Assembly: GCA_002431975.1 (NCBI GenBank)
Contig: DJFA01000032.1
Location: 1,989 to 28,358 of the forward strand
DNA: 26,370 bases
Reading direction: 5' to 3'
From: Ruminococcus sp. UBA5884
Lineage (GTDB): Bacteria > Bacillota > Clostridia > Oscillospirales > Ruminococcaceae
The notes under the pieces are model-generated. The model searched no databases, was not told the DNA's origin, and saw nothing but the letters and a program-made list of their open reading frames with translations. The position numbers and the translations under genes are program-made. Below, piece after piece: positions 15,555 to 22,396 of the stretch. The stretch's first letter is position 1. Each line of letters opens with the position of its first letter.

Positions 15555-16466
15555 ATGGCTGATTTATCTGTTAAAATCGCAGGTGTTGAATTTAAAAATC
15601 CTGTTATTCCTGCCTCCGGCGTATTCGGCTATGGCAGGGAATATGAAGAACTTTTTCCGCTCTCAGAACTCGGCGGAATAGCTACAAAAGGTACAACTAT
15701 TACCAAAAGAAACGGCAATCCGTCTCCAAGAATTGCTGAAACTCCTTCAGGAATGCTCAATTCTGTAGGACTCCAAAATCCCGGAATAGATAAGTTTATA
15801 AGTACTGAACTCCCGTATCTTATGACAAAGGATACTGTTATACTTGCAAACATTGCAGGCTCAACAATTGATGAATGCGTTGAAATTGCTGAAAAACTTG
15901 ATAATACAGATGTTCATATGATTGAACTTAATATATCATGTCCTAACGTAAAACAGGGAGGTGCTGCATTCGGTACATCATGTACAAGTGCTGCTGAAAT
16001 TACCTCAAAGGTAAGAAAAGCAACATCAAAGCCTCTTATAGTAAAACTTTCACCTAATGTTACAAGCATTACTGATATAGCTAAAGCTGTTGAAGCAGAA
16101 GGTGCTGATGCAGTTTCACTTATAAACACTATTCTCGGAATGCGTATAGATATCAATACACGCAGACCAGTTCTTAAAAATAATGTCGGCGGAATGTCAG
16201 GCCCTGCGGTATTTCCGGTAGCTGTACGAATGGTATGGCAGACTGCAAATGCTGTTAAAATTCCTGTTATCGGTATGGGCGGTATAAGCTCCGGAAAAGA
16301 TGCTGTTGAAATGATGATGGCAGGAGCGTCTGCTGTTCAGGTCGGAGCAGCCATATTTACAGACCCTTATGCTCCTGTTAAGATTATCAAAGGTATCAAT
16401 GATTTCCTTGACAGCAAGGGAATATCAGATATAAATGATATAATCGGTTCAGTTCAGCCATGGTGA
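15555..16466 (+). CDS. pyrD: Dihydroorotate dehydrogenase class 1B catalytic subunit
   Basis: PyrDB oxidises dihydroorotate to orotate with FMN and works as a heterotetramer with PyrK, using NAD+. The 303-residue product has the N-terminal PVIPASGVFGYG, the substrate loop PSGMLNSVGLQNPGI, the catalytic base Cys129 in ISCPNVKQGG (Cys marks class 1 enzymes, Ser class 2) and the FMN phosphate motifs GMGGISSGKDAVEMMMAGASAVQVG. Adjacent pyrK confirms class 1B. No spacer separates it from pyrK; ruvX begins seven bases after the stop. Confidence 0.96.
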   Translation: MADLSVKIAGVEFKNPVIPASGVFGYGREYEELFPLSELGGIATKGTTITKRNGNPSPRIAETPSGMLNSVGLQNPGIDKFISTELPYLMTKDTVILANIAGSTIDECVEIAEKLDNTDVHMIELNISCPNVKQGGAAFGTSCTSAAEITSKVRKATSKPLIVKLSPNVTSITDIAKAVEAEGADAVSLINTILGMRIDINTRRPVLKNNVGGMSGPAVFPVAVRMVWQTANAVKIPVIGMGGISSGKDAVEMMMAGASAVQVGAAIFTDPYAPVKIIKGINDFLDSKGISDINDIIGSVQPW

Positions 16467-16473
16467 TTGTAAT

Positions 16474-16899
16474 ATGAAAATAATGGCTGTGGATTTCGGA
16501 GATGCAAGAACAGGTCTTGCTATATGCGATAAATCAGAAATGCTTGCCTCTCCTCTTGGAGTAATACATGAACGTAATTTCAATGAATGCATAAAAAAAA
16601 CTGCTCAGTCGGCAGCAGAAAACAAAGCTGATGAAATAGTTGTCGGATATCCTAAGAATATGAACGGGACTATCGGGGAAAGAGCTGAAAAATGCAGCCT
16701 TTTTGCTGAAAAACTCGGCGAACTTACTGGTATTCCGGTTAAATTATGGGACGAAAGATGCACTACTGTTTCAGCTCATAATTATCTCAATCAGACCAAT
16801 ACACGGGGCAAAAAAAGAAAAGATGTTGTCGATGCGGTAGCAGCTGTTATAATCCTTGAGGGATATATGGCATTCAGAAAAAATAATCAGAATAAATAA
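16474..16899 (+). CDS. ruvX: RuvX/YqgF, putative pre-16S rRNA nuclease
   Basis: The product is an RNase H-fold nuclease thought to trim the 5' end of 16S rRNA. At 141 residues it is normal for the family. Key acidic residues are in the opening strand AVDFGDARTG, in the middle VVGYPKNMNGTIGERAE and near the end KRKDVVDAVAAVIILEGY; the KLWDERCTTVSAH motif is characteristic. It is the last gene of the pyr transcript, seven bases after pyrD, and is followed by a shared terminator. Its place in the operon is probably convenience rather than pyrimidine function. Confidence 0.93.
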   Translation: MKIMAVDFGDARTGLAICDKSEMLASPLGVIHERNFNECIKKTAQSAAENKADEIVVGYPKNMNGTIGERAEKCSLFAEKLGELTGIPVKLWDERCTTVSAHNYLNQTNTRGKKRKDVVDAVAAVIILEGYMAFRKNNQNK

Positions 16900-16900
16900 A

Positions 16901-16942
16901 AAAGCATCAGCAGTATAAATTTACTGCTGATGTTCTTATTTT
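16901..16942. terminator. Bidirectional terminator between ruvX and the xylan enzyme gene
   Basis: CATCAGCAGTA (16905-16915) and TACTGCTGATG (16922-16932) form a perfect 11-bp stem around six bases. T-rich tails follow on both strands (TTCTTATTTT on plus; GCTTTTTTATTT on minus), so it can end both convergent transcripts. Confidence 0.9.
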
Positions 16943-19793
16943 ATGCCTTGAAAATTGAACGTACAAAATTGTACATATGAGGACGTATTGTTTTTCCTCC
17001 ATGGTCGCCGCCGGTTACATAATGCCATATATGATTTACATTGTTTGAGTTGAGATTGTCATTATATCCTGACGGAGTTGAAAATACTACCTGGTCATCT
17101 GAACCGGCACTTACCATAAGGAGATACGGTTCAGTATTGCTGAATTTAAGATTTTCTGATTTTATCAGGTCTGTTGTAAGACCGGGTGCAGGACACATAG
17201 CTCCAACATATCCGAATAAATCAGGTCTTGAAAAACCTATATAAAGAGATTCTCTGCCACCCATTGAAAATCCGGTGATTGCAGTATTGTCTCTGCCGGT
17301 TTTAATTGAATAATTCTGTTCCATATAAGGCATGATTTCCTTTGTAAGAACATTTATGAAGTTGTCATAAGCTGCATTGTTTTTATCATTAAGACCGTCA
17401 CATTTATCCTGTGTTGCACTTGCATAGATATCAGGGAATACAACTATCATATCTTCTGCATCACCTGAAGCTATGGCATTGCCTATTATCTGTCTGAGTC
17501 TGAGAGAAGCATCTCCTGCATCAAGCAGTGAATCTTCATTTCCCCAGTATCCGTGGAGAGCATAAAGTACGGGATATTTCTTTGACTGTGAATATCCTGC
17601 CGGAAGAAGAACATTGATATTTTTGTTTCTTCCGCATACATCAGAATAGAAAGTTTTTTTTTCAAATGTGCCATATGATACGCCTGATTTTTCATCAGTT
17701 GAACCGGCTGCTTCATTTTCAGTGATTGAAGCACTTACTTTTTTCATATATTCAGCAGGTGTAACAGCTGATTTTTCAGTTTCTGAAATTTTAAATTCAG
17801 ATATCTGACCCATGATATATGCTTTAAGCTGTTTTATATCATCAGAATCAACAGCACCGTTCTGATTTACATCAGCGGCATATTCAGATATATTGCCTGA
17901 AAAACCTTTAATCATGCCGTATTTTGCAGCTGATACATCAAAACAGTCGATATTTCCGTCAGAATTTACATCTCCATAAGTGAATTTTATTTCAGCAGGG
18001 CCGTTTATAACAGTACCGGCAGCTGCTCCTACAGCTTCATCAATATAGAAATTATCTGAGCCGTCAAGAGTTTCAACTACAAGATAAATATCTGATGCAC
18101 CTTCAGGAATTTTATAATTTTTATTTGAGAGCTGAACATATTTTCCTTTTACAGCTGTTTTTGTGTCTATATTCGCATATTTTGTTTCGCCGGCTGAATC
18201 TTTATACTGGAGCGTGAGTGCAAATTTCTGAGATGTATTTTCACTGTCAAGATACAGTACATCAACGCTGAAGCTGTATTCGTTTCCGGCTTTGAATGAT
18301 GAACCGAGTTTTTTCTGAACTCCGTTCCATGCGGCTGTTCTTTCAGAAATAAGCAGTGCATTAGTTCCCTCATAAGGACTTCTTCCGCTCATATCAAGCT
18401 TTACAGAACCACGCTGTTCCCAGCTGCATTCATTTTCTTCAAATGTATCATGGAAATAGTATCCGTTTTCATCAGGTTCAGTGTTGTCTGTTCCGTCTGA
18501 CAGAGTTACTACAAATGTTGATACACTTTCAGCAGGAAGCTGTGCAAAGAAACTGTTTCCGCTGTATTCCATATCAAGAGTAGCAGCAAGATTTTCATTT
18601 GCAGATGTTCTGTAGCGGTCAACATCTGATATATTACTGCTGTCTATTTCAAATTCCTGAGTATATCCTGTTGAACCTTTATTTATGGCAACTATATTTA
18701 TCTGATTGTCATCGCCCTTGTATGCTGATATATAAACATTGTCAGCAGGCTGTTCAGTAGCTTCAATTCGTACATCTCCCGGACGCACATATTTTGAATA
18801 CTGTGCCATACAGTAGCCACGCTTTGAAATTTTGCCGTCTTCAGTCATAAGACCGTAATGTCTGCGTATATACCACCATGTGTAAGCACTCATATTTCCT
18901 ACAACCATGGCATTGTGGATATTTTCAGAAACATCAAGTGCTTCCGGATAACGGTTTGCAGAATCCTGGTCGCTGTTTGGAACATATACTTCTGTCATCC
19001 AGATTTCCTTGCCGCAGTTTTCGAGTTCAGGAAAATCCATCCATGCTCTTTGCGTACCATAAAAATGAGTGCCGAACACATCACAGTTTTCAAAAGCTTT
19101 CTGATTGTTCAGTATCTTTTTATAGAATTTCTTTCCGCCGTCAGGCACCCATGAAGCATTTTCAGGAGCATACTGGAAGGATTCAGGTGACATAAGTCTT
19201 GTACTTGTTATCTTGTCACCATAATTTGCAATAAAGTCTGTAGTTTCATCTGTTGACCAGTATGTCCATTCAGAAGCATAATCCGGCTCATTCTGAACAG
19301 ATATTGCATAAAGGTCAACATTGTTATTTTTCATATAAGTACCAAAATCATTAAGATGCTGTGCATAAGCAGCATAATTTGATTTCGGAATATGGAGTTT
19401 TCCATTGCTTCCTCCGGATTCAGCAAGATTTGCAGGAGGTTCCCATGGAGAGGCAAAAACTGTAACTCCCATTTTTGTAGCATACTGAGCTGTAGGAAGT
19501 GCCTTATTCCACTGATTTTTATCAGGATTTACAAATATACGCAGTATAGTAAGTCCTAATTCATCATCACCATTTCCAAATGCGGTTTTTCTCTGTGCAT
19601 CTGTCATATCTGAGCCTGTCCATTCAGGGTGATTTATTCCCCCGAATCCTCTTATTGTCTGATATTCCTTTGAGGCATCAATTACAACTGTACCGGCTGC
19701 TGATACATCGGATATGTATTCAGGAAGTGCCGCCGGATAAATTGAAAGCATTGCCCCTGCGGTCAGCAGTGAAACCAATGATTTTAATTTCAT
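16941..19793 (-). CDS. Secreted xylan enzyme: GH30 xylanase, CBM22, dockerin, CE1 esterase
   Basis: This 950-residue cellulosomal enzyme combines backbone and side-chain xylan attack. Order: signal peptide (1 to about 33); GH30 (about 35-430) with acid/base Glu169 in SVQNEPDY, nucleophile Glu268 in EIWMTEVYV, and YIRRHYG with Arg310/Arg311, the pair that binds the glucuronic acid branch in subfamily 8 glucuronoxylanases; CBM22 (about 440-590; SWEQRGSVKL, ALLISERTAAWNGVQ); a type I dockerin (about 605-661; GDVNSDGNIDCFD and ADVNQNGAVDSDD); and a CE1 esterase (about 700-950) with Ser843 in GFSMGG, Asp899 or Asp900 and His931 in GGDHGG, likely a feruloyl or acetyl-xylan esterase. The dockerin is internal. 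GGAGGA precedes the ATG. Domain types are confident; GH30 subfamily and CE1 substrate are inferred. Confidence 0.95.
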   Translation of the reverse strand: MKLKSLVSLLTAGAMLSIYPAALPEYISDVSAAGTVVIDASKEYQTIRGFGGINHPEWTGSDMTDAQRKTAFGNGDDELGLTILRIFVNPDKNQWNKALPTAQYATKMGVTVFASPWEPPANLAESGGSNGKLHIPKSNYAAYAQHLNDFGTYMKNNNVDLYAISVQNEPDYASEWTYWSTDETTDFIANYGDKITSTRLMSPESFQYAPENASWVPDGGKKFYKKILNNQKAFENCDVFGTHFYGTQRAWMDFPELENCGKEIWMTEVYVPNSDQDSANRYPEALDVSENIHNAMVVGNMSAYTWWYIRRHYGLMTEDGKISKRGYCMAQYSKYVRPGDVRIEATEQPADNVYISAYKGDDNQINIVAINKGSTGYTQEFEIDSSNISDVDRYRTSANENLAATLDMEYSGNSFFAQLPAESVSTFVVTLSDGTDNTEPDENGYYFHDTFEENECSWEQRGSVKLDMSGRSPYEGTNALLISERTAAWNGVQKKLGSSFKAGNEYSFSVDVLYLDSENTSQKFALTLQYKDSAGETKYANIDTKTAVKGKYVQLSNKNYKIPEGASDIYLVVETLDGSDNFYIDEAVGAAAGTVINGPAEIKFTYGDVNSDGNIDCFDVSAAKYGMIKGFSGNISEYAADVNQNGAVDSDDIKQLKAYIMGQISEFKISETEKSAVTPAEYMKKVSASITENEAAGSTDEKSGVSYGTFEKKTFYSDVCGRNKNINVLLPAGYSQSKKYPVLYALHGYWGNEDSLLDAGDASLRLRQIIGNAIASGDAEDMIVVFPDIYASATQDKCDGLNDKNNAAYDNFINVLTKEIMPYMEQNYSIKTGRDNTAITGFSMGGRESLYIGFSRPDLFGYVGAMCPAPGLTTDLIKSENLKFSNTEPYLLMVSAGSDDQVVFSTPSGYNDNLNSNNVNHIWHYVTGGDHGGKTIRPHMYNFVRSIFKA

Positions 19794-19848
19794 TTTAAAA
19801 ATTCCTCCATTATAAATTAAAGAAACCCATAAAATTTTTCAATATGGT

Positions 19849-19873
19849 AGTACAGCGGGCTGAATGCTGTACT
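19849..19873 (-). promoter_or_regulatory. Inverted repeat in the xylan enzyme leader
   Basis: AGTACAGC (19849-19856) and GCTGTACT (19866-19873) form a perfect 8-bp inverted repeat with a nine-base loop. It lies about 55 bases upstream of the ATG in a predicted leader of about 130 bases, so it could be an RNA hairpin or a protein operator. No T run follows on the transcribed strand. Confidence 0.55.
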
Positions 19874-19933
19874 GTCTGACGGCTGAAATCAGATGTTTAT
19901 ATCCAATAAAATTTTAACGGATTGCATAATATT

Positions 19934-19962
19934 ATTATACAATATATCTAAATGATTTTCAA
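19934..19962 (-). promoter_or_regulatory. Predicted promoter of the xylan enzyme gene
   Basis: On the minus strand TTGAAA (19957-19962) and a perfect TATAAT (19934-19939) are 17 bases apart. The intergenic stretch 19794-20102 (309 bases) holds this promoter, the leader inverted repeat and the divergent ilvA promoter; nothing else was seen. Confidence 0.75.
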
Positions 19963-20020
19963 CCCCTATTTTAAACATTTGGTGGATTATATGCAGATTA
20001 AAACCTGTTAATCATTGTAA

Positions 20021-20049
20021 TTGACATAGATAATTTTCTGATGTATAAT
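20021..20049 (+). promoter_or_regulatory. Predicted ilvA-ridA promoter
   Basis: A perfect TTGACA (20021-20026), a 17-base spacer and a perfect TATAAT (20044-20049) precede the ilvA ATG by 53 bases. This is the strongest promoter match in the window and diverges from the xylan enzyme promoter. Confidence 0.85.
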
Positions 20050-20102
20050 AATTTCAGAAGCATTTTATTATTATTATGCATCAGAAGGAAGTGTATTTTT
20101 TT

Positions 20103-21302
20103 ATGATTACTCTTGACAAAATTTATCATGCAAAACATGTGCTTAAACCGATTATAAGGGAAACAGACCTGATTTTTGCACCTAATATAAGTGATAAATG
20201 CAAGGTTTTTCTCAAAACTGAAAATCTTCAGATAACAGGCTCATTCAAAGTCCGTGGTGCCTGCTATAAGATTTCACAGCTCAGCGATGATGAAAAACAA
20301 AGAGGTGTTATTGCCTGTTCAGCCGGAAATCATGCTCAGGGAGTTGCTCTTTCAGCTACAAGAAATAATATCAAATCTCTGATTTGTCTGCCGGATAGTG
20401 CACCTATTTCAAAAATTGAAGCTACAAAGCATTATGGTGCTGATGTGTGTCTTGTTGACGGTGTTTATGATGATGCCTATGCAAAAGCTCTTGAGCTTCA
20501 GGAAAAAGAAGGTTATACATTTATTCATCCGTTTGATGATGAATATGTAATAGAAGGTCAGGGTACTATAGGTCTTGAAATAATCGACCAGCTCCCTGAT
20601 GCAGATGCAGTAGTTGTTCCTGTCGGCGGCGGCGGTCTTATTTCAGGAGTAGCCTTTGCTCTTAAAAGTCTTAATCCGGATATAAAAGTATATGGAGTTC
20701 AGGCAACAGGTGCTCCGAGTATGTTCAACTCAATACATGAAAATAAAATAATTAAACTCGATTCAGTTTCAACAATCGCTGACGGCATTGCTGTAAAAGA
20801 ACCGGGTACTCATACATTTGAAATATGCAGCAAGTATGTTGATGATATTGTTACTGTAAATGATGACGAAATTTCTGCGGCAATACTTGCTCTTATTGAA
20901 CAGCAGAAACTTATTGCTGAAGGTGCAGGAGCTGTTTCAGTTGCTGCTGTTATGTTCAATAAAATACCTGTTGAAGGCAAAAAAGTTGTATGTCTTGTTT
21001 CAGGAGGAAATATTGATGTTACTATACTTTCAAGAGTTATAAAAAGAGGTCTGCTTACTTCCGGCAGAACCTGTTCTCTTAAAATTGAACTTCTCGATAA
21101 GCCGGGACAGCTTAAAAAGGTTTCTGATATTATTGCCGACCTCGGCGGAAATGTCATTTCAATACATCATGAAAGAGCAAATGAAGGTTCAGATGTAAAC
21201 GGCTGTTACCTCAGAATAGTCCTTGAAACAAAGAATTATCAGCATATTGCCCAGATAAGAAAAGCTCTTGAAGATGCCGGTCTTAAACTCTGTCAGGAAT
21301 GA
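20103..21302 (+). CDS. ilvA: Threonine ammonia-lyase with C-terminal ACT domain
   Basis: This PLP enzyme deaminates threonine (and serine) to 2-oxobutyrate and ammonia through a reactive enamine/imine. The 399-residue protein has the PLP lysine Lys49 in GSFKVRGA, the SAGNHAQGVA cofactor loop, the glycine-rich PVGGGGLISG phosphate cradle and SGGNID. The last 75 residues (SLKIELLDKPGQLKKVSDII...) form one ACT domain, as in catabolic or short-type enzymes; whether it serves isoleucine synthesis or threonine catabolism is not decided by sequence. I chose the ATG at 20103, 11 bases after AAGGAAG; an upstream ATG at 20076 overlaps that site. ridA follows after 35 bases. Confidence 0.94.
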   Translation: MITLDKIYHAKHVLKPIIRETDLIFAPNISDKCKVFLKTENLQITGSFKVRGACYKISQLSDDEKQRGVIACSAGNHAQGVALSATRNNIKSLICLPDSAPISKIEATKHYGADVCLVDGVYDDAYAKALELQEKEGYTFIHPFDDEYVIEGQGTIGLEIIDQLPDADAVVVPVGGGGLISGVAFALKSLNPDIKVYGVQATGAPSMFNSIHENKIIKLDSVSTIADGIAVKEPGTHTFEICSKYVDDIVTVNDDEISAAILALIEQQKLIAEGAGAVSVAAVMFNKIPVEGKKVVCLVSGGNIDVTILSRVIKRGLLTSGRTCSLKIELLDKPGQLKKVSDIIADLGGNVISIHHERANEGSDVNGCYLRIVLETKNYQHIAQIRKALEDAGLKLCQE

Positions 21303-21337
21303 TTTTTAAAAAACGCAAAAAGGAGTCATGATATACT

Positions 21338-21718
21338 ATGATTAAAAAAATCTATACAAAAAATGCCCCTGAAGCCCTCGGTCCTTACAGTCAGGCAATT
21401 GTAAGCGGAGATTTAGTATATACCTCAGGTCAGATAGCTATAAACCCTGAAAGTAATATGGTTGAAACTGCTGATATTGAAGGTCAGACTGAACAGGTTA
21501 TGAAAAACCTTGGTGCAGTTCTTGAAGAAGCCGGTTCAGGCTTTGAATATGCGGTTAAAACTACCTGTTTTCTTGCTGAAATGAGTGATTTCAATGCATT
21601 CAATCAGGTATACGGCAAATATTTTACAGGCAAGCCTGCAAGAAGCTGTGTTGCTGTAAAGTCACTGCCTAAAAATGTACTTGTTGAAGTTGAAGTTATT
21701 GCAGAACTGAAAAAATAA
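21338..21718 (+). CDS. ridA: RidA, enamine/imine deaminase
   Basis: RidA hydrolyses the 2-aminoacrylate and 2-aminocrotonate released by PLP dehydratases, protecting other PLP enzymes. The 126-residue product is full length, with the N-terminal KNAPEALGPYSQAIVSGDLVYTSGQIA and the C-terminal GKPARSCVAVKSLPKNVLVEVEVIA holding the conserved active-site Arg and Glu. AAGGAG precedes the ATG by 12 bases. Placement directly after ilvA links damage source and repair on one transcript; this is a well-known functional pair. Confidence 0.96.
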   Translation: MIKKIYTKNAPEALGPYSQAIVSGDLVYTSGQIAINPESNMVETADIEGQTEQVMKNLGAVLEEAGSGFEYAVKTTCFLAEMSDFNAFNQVYGKYFTGKPARSCVAVKSLPKNVLVEVEVIAELKK

Positions 21719-21770
21719 AATTGCCTTGAATTACCTTGTTGCATTTCCTGAAATTCAGCATAAAATATTA

Positions 21771-21938
21771 TTAAGCAGCATAATGCCGTCAGGTCTGCCG
21801 GAAGTGGCAGACTGCTTAAAAACTTTATTTTGTGCTTTTTTCAGGTATGCCCTCAGAATAGCTTTCGGTATGTGACGGGATTGTATTGCTTTTTATATAA
21901 ATTTGCAGAGCATTTTGTTATAATGCTCTGCATTTTTT
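21771..21938 (+). ncRNA. Candidate structured RNA or complex 3' end after ridA
   Basis: TTAAGCA (21771-21777) pairs with TGCTTAA (21813-21819), and inside it GTCTGCC (21793-21799) pairs with GGCAGAC (21806-21812) around GGAAGT, giving a 14-bp stacked stem with a 15-base bulge on one side. About 85 unassigned bases follow, then the strong terminator at 21905-21938. A weak promoter (TTGCAT 21739-21744, 16-base spacer, TAAAAT 21761-21766) would start a transcript near 21771. It resembles no RNA family I can name; it may simply be the ridA 3' untranslated region. Confidence 0.35.
21905..21938 (+). terminator. Intrinsic terminator upstream of repeat element C
   Basis: GCAGAGCATT (21905-21914) and AATGCTCTGC (21922-21931) form a perfect 10-bp stem with a seven-base loop, followed by ATTTTTT. 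Confidence 0.92.
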
Positions 21939-21996
21939 ATGCTGAATAAGAAAAACATGATATATTCATCAGAAAATTTCCGGCGAAATGATATTA

Positions 21997-22188
21997 TTAA
22001 CGCCAATTCGATGAATTATTTTTGTAGGGGCGACCATTGGTCGCCTGCCGGATTATGGTTAAACAATAAGTTCGATATTTGTTTTCTGTACAGAAAATCA
22101 TTGGTTATCAGCATGAAATTTTGGTAACTGCAACGGGCGACCAATGGTCGCCCCTACAAATCATAAACCATCGAATTTGCGTTTATTA
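21997..22188. repeat. Inverted-repeat element C (complete copy, about 192 bp)
   Basis: The outer inverted termini are TTAACGCCAATTCGATGA on the left and CATCGAATTTGCGTTTATTA on the right. The core arms are at 22023-22045 and 22136-22158 and are perfect 23-bp inverted copies of each other, sharing the same sequence as element B. The central spacer (about 90 bases) differs from that of B and contains a perfect 16-base palindrome, TTTTCTGTACAGAAAA (22082-22097). No protein is encoded. It lies between the ridA-side terminator and the amt promoter. Confidence 0.92.
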
Positions 22189-22251
22189 ATGCCGGAATTT
22201 GTGCTGCAGAAGAAAAAATCTAAAAAAACTTTATTTTTTTTAAAAAAATAC

Positions 22252-22280
22252 TTGACAAATTTAAAAAGTTAGTATATACT
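22252..22280 (+). promoter_or_regulatory. Predicted amt promoter
   Basis: A perfect TTGACA (22252-22257), a 17-base spacer and TATACT (22275-22280, 5 of 6) place the start near 22287, just before the leader terminator. Confidence 0.85.
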
Positions 22281-22291
22281 GTAACCATAGA

Positions 22292-22344
22292 CAGCAAAGG
22301 TGCTGAAAAAGAAATGAACTGTTTCTTTTTCAGTGCCTTTTTTT
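22292..22344 (+). promoter_or_regulatory. Attenuator in the amt leader (terminator plus competing hairpin)
   Basis: CTGAAAAAGAAA (22303-22314) and TTTCTTTTTCAG (22322-22333) form a perfect 12-bp stem, extended to 16 bp by GGTG/TGCC with two G-U pairs, followed by seven T. It lies between promoter and gene, so it must be read through for expression. Upstream, CAGC (22292-22295) and GCTG (22302-22305) enclose a six-base loop AAAGGT; this small hairpin shares bases with the terminator's 5' arm. A hexaloop with A at position 1 and G at position 4 is the form bound by ANTAR antiterminators, known to control nitrogen genes in some Clostridia. The ANTAR reading is inference. Confidence 0.7.
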
Positions 22345-22396
22345 GTTTGCCGGCAAAGCAGTCATAAGTCAAATAAAATTTGAGAGGATGATAATC

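Noticed and set aside
21785..21815. Signal recognition particle RNA, because of GTCAGGTC and a GGAAG loop
   Set aside because: SRP domain IV needs a GGAA tetraloop with an internal loop ending in AGCAG. Here the flanks pair perfectly (GTCTGCC/GGCAGAC) around a six-base loop, and the 3' AGCAG is missing.
22343..22396. Longer Amt N-terminus starting at 22343
   Set aside because: It begins within the T run of the leader terminator and lacks a ribosome site; the ATG at 22397 has GAGAGG at nine bases and begins the first membrane helix correctly.
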